Notes: generated by a model not told the origin, from the letters alone. A stretch of 64,000 nt of DNA from Leptodactylus fallax (GCA_947044405.1 CAMRHE010000503.1:372001-436000); one strand, 5' to 3'. Positions 33,828 through 48,348 are shown, counted from the stretch's first letter. A program made the numbers and translations.

Positions 33828-34316
33828 AGCCAAGCCTAAGAACACCATCCCAACTGTGAAACACGGGGGTGGCAGCCTCATGTTGTGGGGTTGTTTTTGC
33901 TGCAGGAGGGACTGGTGCACTTCACAAAATAGATGGCATCATGAGGAAAGAACATTATGTGGCAACATCTCAAGAAATCAGCGAGGAAGTTAAAGCTTGG
34001 GCGCAAATGGATCTTGCAAATGGACAATGACCCGAAGCATACTGCCAAACTGGTTTCAAAGTGGCTTAAGGATAACAAAGTCAATATTTTGGAGTGGCCA
34101 TCACAATGCCCTGATCTCAATCCTATTGAAAATTTATGGACAAAGCTGAAAAGGCAGGTGAGAGCAAGGCGGCCTACAAACATGGCTCAGTTACATCAGT
34201 TCTGTCAGGAGGAATGGGCCCAAATTCCTACCAACTATTGTGAGAAGCTTGTGGAAGGTTATCCAAAACGCTTGACCCAAATCATACAGTTTAAGGGCAA
34301 TGGTACCAAATACTAA
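33828..34316 (+). pseudogene. Tc1 transposase C-terminal part, copy G (DD34E)
   Basis: Starts at [20 protein letters not shown], shifts frame after WGCF, and is open from about 33957 to KGNGTKY and stop. The second catalytic Asp (LQMDNDPKH) and Glu (LNPIENLW) are present with 34 residues between; the first Asp and the DNA-binding domain are missing. Just before it, about 50 bp of the same gene appear inverted (33780-33830). Confidence 0.85.
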
Positions 34317-34821
34317 TGAAATGTAAGTAAAATTTTGACTTTGCAGAAAGTAATAAAAATGCCTTAAAAATTCTCTCTCTCATTATTCTAGAATTTGGCG
34401 AATATAAATAAATTTGGTAATCTTAATTGACCTTAAATGGGAAAGGTTTATTCTGATTTCATGTCAGATAGTGAGAAAAACATGCATACAGTGGCATGCA
34501 AAAGTTTGGACACCCCTGGTCAAAATGACTGTTATTGTGAACAGTTAAGCAAGTTGTAGATGAAATAATCTTTAAAAGGCATAAAGTTAAAGATTAAACA
34601 CTTGTCTATAATTTTAAGCAACATCAGTGTATTATGTTTGAGTACAATTTTAGAGATATAAAGGGAAAGGAGTACCCTGCAAAAGTTTGGGAACTCTTGT
34701 AGATTTGTGTGTTCAGATAACTTTGACCAAGGTCTCAGACCTTTATTAGCCAGTTAGGGTTATGGCTTGTTCACTATCATCATTAGGAAAGTCCAAGTGA
34801 TGCAAAGTGTACAGCTTTATA

Positions 34822-36458
<1,637 letters not shown>

Positions 36459-36500
36459 TAAATCCCCAGCCTCCTAACCTTGTGCCAAAAAACAGCAGCC

Positions 36501-37549
36501 ATGGGTTCTTCTAAGCAGCTGCCTAGCACTCTGAAAATGAAAATGGTGGAGGCCCACAAAGCAGGAGACGGCTATAATAAGATAGCAAAGCTTTCTCAAG
36601 TTGCCCTTTCCTCAGTTCCAAATGTAATTAAGAAATGGCAGTTAACAGGAACAGTGGAGGTCAAGATAAGGTCTGGAAGACCAAGAAAAATTTCAGAGAC
36701 AGCTGGTCGTAGGATTGCCAGAGTGGCAGATCAGAACTCCCGCTTGACTGCAAAAGACCTTCAGGAAGATTTAGCAGACTCTGGAGTTGTGGTACATTGT
36801 TCTACTGTTCAGCGATACCTGCACAAATATGGCCTTCATGGAAGAGTCATAAGAAAACCTCTCCTGCGTCCTCACCATTAAATTCAGCATCAGAAGTTTG
36901 CAAATGGACATTTAAACAAACCTGATGTATTTTGGAAACAAGTCCTGTGGACCAATGAGGTTAAAATAGAACGCTTTGGCCACAGTGATCAAATGCATAT
37001 TTGGAGAAAAAAGGACACAGAATTTCAGGAAAAGAACATCTCTCCGACCATTAGGCATGGGGGTGGATCAATCATGCTTTAGGGTTGTGTTGCAGTCAAT
37101 GACACGGGGAACATTTCACGGGTAGAGGGAGGAATGGATTCACTGAAATTTCAGCAAATTCTGGATGCAAACATAACACCATCTGTAAAAAAGCTGAAAT
37201 TGAAAAGAGGAGGAGGAGAAGGGGGAAGAGGAGGAGGAGGTTGGCTTCTGTAAATGGATAATGATCATAAACACAAGTCAAAATCCACCATAGGCTACCT
37301 AAAAAGGAACAAGCTGAAGGTTTTACCATGGCTCTCACAACCCCCTATCTGAACATCATTGAAAATCTGTGGCTAGACCATAAAAGAGCAGTGCATGCAA
37401 GACGACCCAGGAATCTCACAGAACTGGAAGACTTCTCCAAGGAAGAATGGATGAAAATCCCTCAAACAAGAATTGAAAGACTTTTGGCTGGCTACAAAAA
37501 GCGTTTACAAGCTGTGATACTTGCCAAAGAGGGTGCTACTAGGTACTAA
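36501..37549 (+). pseudogene. Tc1 transposase, copy H, degenerate
   Basis: Starts MGSSKQLPSTLKMK with an intact paired-like N-terminal domain (GRPRKIS linker) to LRPHH and a stop at 36879-36881. It then continues as VFWKQVLWTNEVKIERFG: the first catalytic Asp is Asn. An AGG/GGA-rich run at about 37206-37243 replaces conserved sequence before MDNDHKH, and there are further stops before NIIENLW and GATRY. Dead gene. Confidence 0.87.
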
Positions 37550-37811
37550 CCATGCAGGGTGCCCAAACTTTTGCATCGGATCATTTTCATTTTGTGTTAT
37601 TTTGAAAATGTAAAATATGAAAAAAAAATTTTTCCCAAAAAATACATTGGAAATGTGTCATCTTTAATGTTATGCCTTTTGAAGATCATTTTATCTTCAA
37701 CTCGCTTAACTGTTCACAATAACAGTCATTTTGACCAGGGGCGTCCAAACTTTTGCATGCCACTGTATGTGTCTTATTATATAGTGTATGTAAACTAATG
37801 GTTTCAACTGT

Positions 37812-38499
37812 AGCTATATGTATGTGCTGTGTATATACTGGGAATGACTGGCTTCATTGCTCAGTGACTCAGCCTATTTGTACAACACGTTTGCACTGAC
37901 TCAGTAAAACCTGCACAGAATAAATGGATTTCTGCCACATTCCTGGAATTCACCTTACACTAAAGCTCGCTGCAGACAGCAACAGGAAATGAATATGGCG
38001 TCAGGTAAACATCACCACTAGATTTACCCACCAAAGGCCCATGAGCAGTTCAGCTGCCAGTAAGTTCTGTATGAACTTCATTTATGATCCAGAAAAGTGC
38101 GCAGCCATATAGACAGATCACCTATGAGTGGTAGCGCTGCAGAATATCGACTCTAATAAATTCTTAAATGTGCAAAGCGTATTTTACTATGTATGAATTA
38201 GGAAAAGAAGTTGTAAGAGTATATGCCAATAACCACATGCTTCTAGCTTCCTGCTCCAACACTATCACACCCTAAAACTAGCTACACAAATTAGATTATT
38301 GTTGGCCAAACCTGTCAGCCACCCAATGTGTAAGAGTCATGGCAGATGTCGGGAGAAAGAAGGATTTCAAGAGGCTTGATCTTTCTCATCTTAGGGGTGA
38401 TAAACCTTCCACTAGTCTAGTAACAGCTCCCTACTCCACACAAAATACACATGTACCCTCAGTTAAGTGTGCATGTGTTTCAGATGGGTGCCAGGAGGA
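37812..38499. other. Spacer
   Basis: Unique-looking sequence after the Tc1 nest. Nothing recognised. Confidence 0.45.
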
Positions 38500-38745
38500 A
38501 TAACTTTTTTAACTAACAACTGTCCGGACAGTTTTATGAATGATCCGAATCCGTAAGGTGTCTTTTGCAGCAGACTGCGCAGCTGAATCAGCCACAGAAT
38601 CCCCAGCCATACCGCGAAGGACGGTGATTTTTTCAGTGTCCTGCTTCGATCTCTGCCCCCATTGAAAACAATGGGAGACAGAAACGGACGCTGAATTTGA
38701 GATGGAATCCACACCAGATTCCTCAGTGTGAACATACCCTTAGAG
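38500..38745. mobile_element. MITE, partial (aagggtatgttcacac type)
   Basis: The right end reads cagtgtgaacatacccttag; the inner part has cccattgaaaacaatgggag, a palindromic block. Left end not recognised. Confidence 0.5.
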
Positions 38746-39634
38746 TCTCTGTAATGTCCTTGTCAGGGACCAACTTCCATGGGTATAAATCTGATACTTG
38801 TAATAGACTAGTACCGTCTGATTTCTAGTCTAACATCTTGTGGGTGGGTGACACTACCAGATGGGATGATCACATCTTATCAAGACGTCCAGAAGAAGGC
38901 AATGAAACAGATGCCTTATGCTTTATATAGACTGAGTGAATTTCATTGAATCCATAGTAACAGACATTAGTATGATTTGTATAAAGTCTTCATCAGACTG
39001 ATGCTATAGTAGAATGGCGGTCACATATTTAACACTGTCCATATCAAGGCATATGAAGACCCTTAATTTTGATCAGACATCATGACATGAACATTTAGTG
39101 GACGTTGGATTATGGACTATGAAGAATCCCCCTAAACAGTCCAACTCACCTGCATCATGTGGATGTACCAACACAGGAAAAGGTAAACTCAAGAATCCAA
39201 AGATAACATCCAAGGTTATTAAAAAAGTAGCAAGAAACCCATGACTTACACATTTCAGGCATGCCCTGCAATGGATTTGACACTTTCCTAATAAATTTGG
39301 ACATTTTACTCTTAGTTTGCAGAGTGCTGGAGTTTTACCTTTTCCTATAAACAGTCCTGTGACTACACTTTGTGGAGCATTTACAGATTTTTAGAAGTAT
39401 TCTCATTGGCCTTGGTAAACTAAAGTGAACTGTAACTCCGAGCAAACACTGAAAATCCACCCCTGGGACAGGACTATTGAGCTATGCAAATTTTCATTGA
39501 CTTTTAAATCCTCACTATCCTATATCTGTGACTCAGAGTACAGCTGGGGTGAGGTGGGGGCTCTTGAATAGCATCATTTATACAAGGCTTTATGCACTCT
39601 ACCAAGTGTAAAATCCGAGTGCTTTCCGTTTCTT
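38746..39634. other. Spacer
   Basis: Unique-looking sequence. No gene or clear repeat seen. Confidence 0.45.
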
Positions 39635-39639
39635 TAACA

Positions 39640-40196
39640 CAAGGGTTCCCAAACTGTGGGTCGTGACACCCTGGTGGATCGCGTCAAGACTGCCGAGGGG
39701 ACGCGAGCCATTAATGCAATATATAGTCCGATATGGGGGCTGATAAAGATCCATATCAGTAGTGCATCACTGCACTGGTGAGTAAAAATAACAAACACTT
39801 GCACTCACCTCTCCTCAGCATCCGGCGCTATCCTGTAATCACATGGGGCACAGTGACATTGTGTCAACATGCCACACATGACCCCTGGAGCACGTGACGT
39901 CACAAGAAGCCTGAAAATGACGCAAGATGCCAGCAGGACGCAGCTGGACATCAAGAGGAGAGAGACAAGGAGATGAGACAAGGTGAGGATCAATGTTTGT
40001 TATTTTATTTTTATGCCTCCCCTGAGCCTCAACTTATTATACTCTGGGGTCTGAGAAGATCCCAGAGTACAATAATTCATTGAAACTAACCCGGGAGGGG
40101 CAACCTTATGAATATTTAACACAAATCTTGTGAGGTTCTCCCATCTCTACTAATGAAGCAGCGCTTGGCATTACACTGTATGGGGCCACTGTGAAG
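39640..40196. mobile_element. Foldback element with gggttcccaaactgtggg end
   Basis: Starts aagggttcccaaactgtggg. CpG-rich foldback arms tgcactcacctctcctcagc and gagacaaggtgaggatca follow, then a palindrome at about 40031-40072. One unit of the ~31-bp minisatellite leads into hAT-3. The right end of this element was not placed; it may lie beyond hAT-3 near 43.15 kb. Confidence 0.6.
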
Positions 40197-40489
40197 CATA
40201 CTATCAGGGTTGGACTGGCTCACCGGGGAACCGGTGAATCCACCGGTGGGCCCCGAGCCCCGACTATTAGTCCTCATGTTATAGTGGCACCTGACCAGTG
40301 GCGCACCCCCCTGCGACCGCGACCGGGCTCGATGGGGTATGGTGCCCGTAGCCAGCTGGAGATGGCCGGGGCCCCGGACCACTATGATAGCGGTCGGGGA
40401 AAGCCTGGTTCCCCGACCGCTATACATACTGTTATTGCATATTGCTAGGCCCCTTTCCAATAGATGGCAGCCCAGGGGAGGTGACTGAA

Positions 40490-40825
40490 AATAATAAACA
40501 CATATTCTCACCTCTCCGGGGCACAGCGTTCTCTCCGGCGCTCTTCCGTCATGTGACTGAGGCCTGTGATTAGGCCCCAGCGGTCACATGGGGCGCGGCC
40601 GCGTAATAAAGTCAGTGTGCCCCCACGTGACCGCTGAGGCCCAATCAGAGGCCTCAGCAGCGACGTCGGAAAAGGGCCTGAAGACGCTGAAGACGACAGG
40701 ATGGAGCGAGGATGCCAAGGAAAGGTAAGGCAAGGTGAGTATGAGTGTTTCTTATTTTTAATCACTTCCCCTGGGCCTCCGATTATTATACTCTGAGGTC
40801 TGAGGAGACCCCAGAGTATAGTAAT
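40490..40825. repeat. CpG-rich foldback and palindrome inside hAT-3
   Basis: Arms tattctcacctctccggggc and ccaaggaaaggtaag/caaggtgagtatgag, inner arms gaggcctgtgattaggcccc and ggcccaatcagaggcctcag. The ~40-bp palindrome actctgaggtctgaggagac-ccc follows at 40783-40823. Confidence 0.75.
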
Positions 40826-40849
40826 AGCACTGAAGCGGAGGGGGGCTAT

Positions 40850-41050
40850 TGGGCGCATATAATACTGTGTGGGGGCCACTGTGGAGCATATAATACTGTG
40901 TTGGGGCCCCTGTGGAGCTTATAATACTGGGTGAGGGCCACTGTGGAGCTTATAATACTGGGTGGGGGCCACTGTGGAGCTTATAATACTGGGTGGGGGC
41001 CACTGTGGAGCTTATAATACTGGGTGGGGGCCACTGTGGAGCTTATACTC
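40850..41050. repeat. ~31-bp minisatellite inside hAT-3
   Basis: About six units of gggggccactgtggagctta plus taatactgggt. Homologous in reverse complement to the cccctgcacacggtattatg units of hAT-1 and hAT-2. Confidence 0.9.
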
Positions 41051-41383
41051 CATACAGTGGCTCCTTCATTTTTTTTTTAATTACGCCGGGGCAGGCGAAA
41101 AAAAACAAAACAAACCCCCCCCCCCAAACTTTCCTGTCCCTAGTGTCTCCCAGTGCAGTTCGGTCCTGCAGTTCTATTGTTTTCTTCCAGCTGAAGTTCC
41201 CCCTGCACATGACTACCTGTGATGTCACATGACCCCTGAGGCCAATCAGTGGCCTAAGGGAAGGGACCTGGGACGTCACAGCCAGTGAGGACTTCCAGCA
41301 AAAAGAAGACAGCGGAGCTGCAGGACCGGACCGTGCTGGGAGGACACCGGAGCACCGGAGATAGGTGAGTATGTTTAGTAGGT

Positions 41384-41415
<32 letters not shown>

Positions 41416-41480
41416 TAGGGGGGATTCACCTCCCCCGGACTAATTATAAAAAAGAAAAAAATTATACTGGACAACCTCTT
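41050..41480. mobile_element. CpG-rich foldback MITE
   Basis: Arms ctgtccctagtgtctcccag and gaggacaccggagcaccgga; inner acatgacccctgaggccaat with partner. Right margin ggacaacctctttaaa. The right arm carries AGGTGAGTA at 41363-41371; the left counterpart is mutated. Same family as the 8.4-kb foldback. Confidence 0.7.
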
Positions 41481-41517
41481 TAAAGTGTGGTGCATTAGGT
41501 GGGCCCTGGGGGGTATA

Positions 41518-41936
41518 TTAAAGGGGTTGTCCAGGCATAATTTGTTATGGTTTATCCTCAGGATAGGCCATAGATACCTGATCTGTAGGGGGCTGACCCC
41601 GGACCGATCAGCTGTACGGAGTCACTTCTGATGTCCGTCCTCTACACAATACAGGGCCAGAAGCAGAAAGCTCTGTCCACTGTATAGGGGCTGGGCATCT
41701 TCACTGTATCTCAGCACTTATTGAAGTCAGTAGGAGCTGAGCTGCAGTGAAAGCGTCGGGCTGCTATACAGCGGAAGGAGCTTTCTGCTTCCGGCCCTGT
41801 GTTGTGTACAGAACGGGCTCCAGAAGTGGCTCCAAATAGCTGATGGGGCCATGTGTCAGCCCTCTACCGATCAGGTATTTATGCTCTATTCTGAGCATAG
41901 GCCATAAAAAAGATTAACCCTGGACAACCCCTTTAA
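41518..41936. mobile_element. TTAA-flanked MITE, family 1 copy c
   Basis: TTAA at both ends; tips aaggggttgtccagg and cctggacaacccct. Internal gataggccatagatacctga and tctaccgatcaggtatttat are inverted partners. Confidence 0.8.
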
Positions 41937-42114
41937 TATGCCCCACACAGTTTAATATCCCCCCCACAGGATGTTAGCCCCCATCACTGCTCCCACACAA
42001 TATAATGACCCCATCACTATTCCCCATACAGTATGGGGGGCCAGTGAAGAGGCCAGTATGTGGGGGGACCAGTGAAGTGACCATAGAAAAATTTAGCCCA
42101 GACAACCCCTTAAA

Positions 42115-42480
42115 AGAGGTTGTCCATAAACTGGAGCGGCCACTGTGTCGGCCACCAGGGAGGTGTAAAAATAAGAAAAATTTTTTAAAAAAAGCATACT
42201 CACCTGTCCCCAGCACCCCGTTGTCCCCTGCCTTTGTCTGTTCGGTCTCATGGCGGCGCCTCATTTCTGGAAATCCTGTACCTAATTGGTCTTAGCGATC
42301 ACATGAGGTGCAGGACTCCCAGCAAGGAGTCGCCTTCATGAGACTGAATGGACACTGACAGTGGACAATGGAGCGCCAGGGACAAAGTAGTATGCTTTTT
42401 AATTTACTTATTTTTTACTTTACACCTCCCGCCAGCTACATGGGTTGCTCCAATTCCTGGACAACCTCTTTAAAGGATTT
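42115..42480. mobile_element. Foldback MITE (aagaggttgtccat type)
   Basis: Tips aaagaggttgtccataaact and ccaattcctggacaacctct. Left arm catactcacctgtccccagc with its partner near 42370. It abuts the end of another element (agacaaccccttaa) at 42090-42110. Confidence 0.7.
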
Positions 42481-42833
42481 ATGCATCTTTCTAATATTGA
42501 TGGCCTGTCCTTAGGATAGGCCATCAATATTACATCTGTGATGATATAACAGCCAGGACCTCTGCAAATCAGCTTTTCCAGGACAGTGTGGCTACAGGTA
42601 AAGGTAACAATTCTTGGAGCCACGCCGTTCACTTGCCATACAAGGTGTAGCAGTAGGTTTAGGTAGTGCAGTGGTGCACATGGTATAATGGGTGAGCAGC
42701 ATGGCTCCCGGCATGTTATTACCTTTAGACGCCCTGTCTCGGTACCACTGATCTGCAGGGGTCCTGATCGTGGGCCCCTAGAAACAATTCCACTGGTGGG
42801 CCCTAGACATCCCAGTCCGACACTGCATACTAT

Positions 42834-43150
42834 GTGGGGGCCACTGTGGAGCATTACACTGTATGTGGGCCTCTGTGGAGCATATTATACTGTGTAGGGC
42901 CACTGTAGATCATTAAGCAGTGTGAGGGCTACTGCGGAGCATTATACTGTGGGAGCTTCTATGGAGTATTATACTGTGTGGAGCATTATATTGTGTGAAG
43001 ACACTGTGGAGCATATTAGACTTTGTGGGGGCCACTGTGGAGCATTATACTGTCAGGGGTGACTGTGGAGCATTATACTGTGGGGGCTGCGCTGGAGTAT
43101 TATATTGTGTGGAGACACTGCGGAGCATTTTATACTGTGTGGGGCTTTCA
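42834..43150. repeat. ~31-bp minisatellite, right of hAT-3
   Basis: About nine to ten degenerate units of gggggccactgtggagcatt plus atactgtgt. Continuous with the unit left of hAT-3 at 40170-40196. Confidence 0.85.
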
Positions 43151-43159
43151 TGTGCTTCT

Positions 43160-44225
43160 TTTTCTATGGGGCGTGAGCACCACCTATTTGGGCGTTATAA
43201 TTATTATGCAACTCCTGTCTGATTTTATATGTTTCCATGTATATCAGTATATATAAATTAGGTGTTAACAGTGCCACCGCTTTTCTCTTTTTTTTTTTCT
43301 ATAGAAGACATTCTGTTGTCAAATGTCGTCCGTTTCACATTGTTTTCAATGGGTGACTCAGATCTGTGAAAATTGATCTGAATAGGATCTGCTCTAAGAA
43401 TTTACTGGATTTTACTCTTTAAATACACTTTTCCACATAGTAACAGCACAAGATTTGGCACATTTTGAATTAGGCATGAAGACCTCTCCGATATATCGAT
43501 AGTAATATTTTATAAGACCAATATGTATAGGTACAAGAAGGCGTTATGCCTATCCCAATACCATTGGGTGTTAACATGCAATAAATTCTGCATAGTTGTT
43601 GCACATATCGTACAGCAGATACAGTATAGGTGGTTTCTGACCTCTTATAGCCTGGTTTCAATAGACAGGATGCCATCCATGACAGCCCCTCAAGACAAGT
43701 CTAGCAGCCAAAGGAAGGAAATTCTCAAATTTTCATAAAATTGCTTCCCAGTTTAATGGAATAGCTTTAGGACCTTTAAACATCTGCATATTCATATGAA
43801 GTGAACTGGTGGGATACAGCTGGAAATATCACCATTTTGGATACTTTATTTTTATGGAAATTGTAATCTTTTGTTGATCTCTTGAATTTAGTGAAAAGAA
43901 TACAGACATTGATTTATAAATAGAAAGATTATTTTGCTTCCTAGATGAACAATTAAGACAAATTAATTTTTTGGCAGATGCTCAGAATTTTAGGAGACTG
44001 GGACCGCTGCCCGGGATAGTATAAATATGTCTGACTTACTGTGGGGATGTTTCACAGATCAGATATTTGGTATTTTAAATTTTGAAATGGAAATTTATGG
44101 TAATCTTACTGGGAGGAATAACACGCCAAGTTCCATACGACAAAAGTAGTTTTTGGAGTAAGGGTTATTAGAGTTTAAAGGGAGTCTCTCAGGTCCAAAA
44201 TGCCTCCAAAACCAATAATAGGGCT
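43160..44225. other. Spacer
   Basis: Unique-looking sequence, apart from a short MITE-like block (cattgttttcaatgggtgac) near 43340. Confidence 0.4.
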
Positions 44226-44229
44226 GTGG

Positions 44230-45300
44230 TTCTTTTTTTTTTTTTTTATATAACTGTTTTATTAATTTTCAGTATAAACATCATACAGGGGAAAGTAATT
44301 GTATAAGGACTTATATAGAAAAACAAATGTGTATCAAAACAGTTTGTAAAACTCAAAATTTTGGTGCATTTTTCTGGCCTAACCTAAGCCAAATGATAGG
44401 AGTAAAAGACTAGATAATGTAATAATGCATCAGATTTATCAAACAGCATCAGACAACCTGATAAATCTGGTGAAGTTTAACACTGTCTAATCCAAATTTG
44501 CGCTAACTTTTAGACAGTATTAGTAAATCTGCACCAATATTTTGCTCCCCAATTCTCAAATTGAATTCTTCAGAGAAGTCTTAACCACTACCATAGAAGG
44601 CCATAGAAGGCCACCCCCGTGCAGAAGGGACACACCACCCAGCCACACATGATAATGTAGCCAATCAAGTCAGAAGTTCTCCAATGCAAGCAGGCAGGTG
44701 GAACCAACAAGACCAGGAGGATCCCAGACCCAGTTTGCGGCCTCACCAACCACTACAGTTTCTCCATGAGGGAATCAAATGCAAGGTCCATCTAAATGGT
44801 CTGTGTTATAAAGGTGGGTCCCCCATAGTCACCCTCTCCTAGTACCATGTCATAGACTGAAAACAAATCCTGTAGTCTCTCTGTATAAGTTGTGAGAACA
44901 TCAAAGTGATTCTATCCCATGTTACAAAAAACTGTTGAACTGTTGAACTGCCCAGTCCATTCTTCACAAAAAATAAATTTATCCAAGAACAACTTGAAAA
45001 GGGAAGGGCGGTTGTGAAGAACGTTCTGCAAAATTGCCTTTACTGCGATGAAATGTAACAAGTCATACAACCCCGAAAACAGAGATATTTCTCCTGATCC
45101 GCATGACCAAAGATAGCCCAAAAAGGGTCATTGGGTACAAAATGTGTGAGGTAGTTCTAGGTGACATCTCGTATACAAGACCAAAAATTGCTGGACATAA
45201 GGTCAGGTCCAAAAGCAATGGCCTCTAAGACCAAACATTTAAAACAAACCAAGGTCAATTCAAATTCTATGACCAGTCCATTATTGTGTAATCCAAGTCT
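44230..45300 (-). mobile_element. Probable L1-like LINE 3' end with poly(A)
   Basis: On the minus strand an AATAAA signal about 15 bp before an A-run (plus-strand T-run at about 44228-44249) ends the element. Upstream, broken frames near 44912-45150 (DPFWAIFG, YLCFRGC) vaguely resemble the C-terminal end of L1-type ORF2. Degenerate; the family call is tentative. Confidence 0.4.
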
Positions 45301-46430
45301 TCAATGCTAAAACAACCTTATTTCACAGAAGTGGAACTGATCTTTAGTCACAGATATTTCTGCAACAAATCTGCAGAGTGTGAATTGGCCTTCATTTGTT
45401 AGGTACCTGCAAACCATCTACAAGTATTATCTATGATGATATATAACATTAGCAAGAGGCATTCCATACATTGCATAGCATCAAATACCAGACGCAGCCT
45501 GGTACTGCACAAACGGACTGATAGAGCTGTATACAATTTACTCTACAAAGTAATACATTCTGAACAAGGATTACAAATTAATGGGAATTTCACATCATCT
45601 TATGTCATAAATTCTACAGGACATGAATAATAGAATCAATAGATTAATAAATTCTATCCACGATTCTGTGCTCCAGGGTAGATTTACTCCTCATATATAT
45701 CTATGATCACAGTTCATATTAAGGTTTATCTTTAACGCTCCCTTAAGGCTATTTTTCATTACATGACAACTGAAGTCTTCCAGATCAGCACATTGCACTT
45801 CCCTGAGCACTTCCAGGTCTGTAACCTGCTTCCTGACTAAGGTGTGGGATTTGACATTAATATAGGAATTGCCAATGTGTAACATCTGTCTCACTATGGA
45901 TGGATTTTTAGCACCACAGTGGGATTGTTTGATCCACTTTTCCTCATGTGCTGGGGCTCAGGCTAGAAGTGGAGAGGCTCACATGACAGCCAAGACCAAT
46001 CACTGGCCACCAGTTCCTTTCCACTGGTTGGACACCCCCAATCTGCTATGTATTCCCTATCCTGTGGGAAAGCCTTGTATTTCTTTGTGCTGCATACATT
46101 GAGCCCATACACAACATGGGGGAGATCTATCATGAAGGGAATTCTTGGTTCTCATGTACACAACTGTGTATTTTATCGACAATTGTGGATAAAAGTACGG
46201 ACCCATACATTTCTATGGCCCAAACGCACAACCGTCGATTTTGCAGATGTGTGTCAAGCCCAAATTGAAGAGCTGCAAAATATGGAGCAGGACCTATACC
46301 TGTCCGCACTTGCAGCTCTGTCAATTCATTTCAAGGTATGGGTCAGTGAAAACCACGGATGACACATGATACCAATTTGTGTGTCCTCTGTGCTGTTTTT
46401 ACTGAACTGTACACTGCACACGGTCGTGTT
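45301..46430. other. Spacer
   Basis: Unique-looking sequence. No recognised gene. Confidence 0.4.
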
Positions 46431-46439
46431 CATGAGGCC

Positions 46440-47560
46440 TTATAATCTGGTTTGTTGGAATCTGTGCTGGTGCCGGCCCCGATCGCAGCTGTTAATACTT
46501 TAGATGCCATGGTCATGTTTAACCTCAGCATCTAAAGTGCGCAGAGACCATGGTGCCACCATCTTTTTCTGATCGCTGCTCTCTGATTGGTTGCCACCAT
46601 GACATGGGAATACTGAAGACCCCCAAGCTTGTCATTACTATGGTTCTATTACATGCTGTCATAGGAGTGATCAGACTCCCTAGATTTCAAGGTCCCTAGG
46701 GGGTCTGAAAATTAACAAAAAAAAAAACAAGTATAAAACCCTCCCACAAAAAAATATAAAAATTAAAATCATTCCCCCTTCCCCTAGATCACAAAAACAA
46801 ATAATAATAAACTTTATGTATCTCAGCGCTCATAAATGCCAACACTATTAAAATATAAAAATATTTATCCCATATGGTGATAAGGTAGTGAGGAAAAAAA
46901 AATGAAATGGCCAAATGGCAGTTTTTCCCAACACTTTGCCTCCTAAAAAAAAAAAAATTGAATAAAAACGATCAAACCAACAGAACTTCCCGAAAACAAT
47001 ATCAATAAAGACAGCATCTTGTCCCACATAAAAGATGCCATAGCTAGCTCCATACATGTAAATATGAAAAAGTTACAGGTGTCAGAATATGGCGACAAAG
47101 TTTTTTTCTAAACTTTTAAATTTTTTTAAAAGGTATCAAAACATTAAAAATACTATATAAATTTAGTATCACCATGTTCAAACTGACCCACAGAATACAG
47201 GTAACAAGTCATTTTTACCACATAGTGAATGCTATAAAAAAAAAAAATCAAACCCATAAGAAATTGCCGCAAATGCGTTTTTTCCAATTCCACCTCATTC
47301 TGAATTTTTTTTCCAGCTTCCCAGTACATTGCACAGGATATTGAATGGTACCATTACAAAGTACAATTTGTTTCGCAAATAAGCCATCATGTGATTCTAA
47401 ACTGAAAGATGAAAAAATTATGGCTCTTGAAATCTGGGGAGGGAAAAACTGAAATGCAAAAATGAAAATTGTGTCCTGAAGGGGATACAGACCATTAGTC
47501 AGACTAACCATGGCCGATCTCCCACCTAATTTTCAAAAGTGTGGTGAGCGGTTTAAAAAT
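46440..47560. repeat. Interspersed repeat of unknown class
   Basis: AT-rich block with A-runs and phrases such as tttatcccatatggtgataa, aagttacaggtgtcagaata and taccacatagtgaatgctat. Part of it recurs at 9.9-10.2 kb. No coding frame. Confidence 0.5.
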
Positions 47561-48348
47561 GCAATGTGTTACAAATTTATTTTTTTCCTAATATAATCAA
47601 ATTGTCGCAGATCTACTTTGCGACATTTTTATGCAAGAATTCTGGAGCGCGGGACTTAATAAATCCCCCCCCCACCCGCCCCATGTGTTTTGTGATCACA
47701 AATTTGGCTTGTTGTCTACTATTAGAAATCAAGAACTGGCAGCAGTCTTTTATAATTTGCAGACATCTCTGTATTCATGCCACAGTCTCTGCTGCTTATG
47801 CACAGACAAACTAATCCGAATCCCAGAGGTTCCGGTATGTCTGCTGAGATGGGGCATATTGGAAAAGATTGAGGTAAACTGCCTCCGTCTTAACACAGAC
47901 ACAGACAGGTCTGGGATTCGGAGGTATCTTTCGATTAGATATAGCGCTGTCTACAAATCATTAAAGACAGTTGTCTGTTCTTGTTATATAATAGTGGTGA
48001 ACAAGCCATACTTGTGATCACAAAACATGAGCTGAGCTGAAGACTCTGGCACTGTCACTACACAGTGTACAGAGGCTTCTGCTTCCTGCTCCATGCACAG
48101 AAGCTGCCAGGAACAATATTAGGTCATCAATATCAACCCGCCAAAGCCTGGAACATCCCTTTAAATAAGTCCACGTCAGCATCATGGCTTTTATTCCTGC
48201 ACTACGTTCATATCTGCCTCCGTCGTTAATGGACCAAAACAAACAGTGGACATGATCAGAGCCCGAAGGATGCCATTGACTATAACAGGATCTGACTTTT
48301 TTTTTTTTAAACTGAAAAAGTCAGGCTTGTAGCACTTTTTCGTCTGGT
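47561..48348. other. Spacer
   Basis: No recognised repeat. A 128-codon open frame (47631-48017) shows no family resemblance and is probably chance. Confidence 0.4.

Larger units (their letters stand above)
40205..42825. mobile_element. hAT-like element 3, composite
   Basis: Ends cagggttggactggctcacc and cccagtccgacactg, with an exact 8-bp duplication catactat at 40197-40204 and 42826-42833. Inside are a CpG-rich foldback with palindrome (40490-40825), a minisatellite (40850-41050), a second foldback (41050-41480), TTAA MITE copy c (41518-41936) and a third foldback (42115-42480). No transposase. Inserted in a minisatellite that continues on both sides. Confidence 0.85.

Noticed and set aside
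47631..48017. 128-codon plus frame as a possible host exon
   Set aside because: No recognisable domain, no clear splice sites, no coding-like conservation visible.
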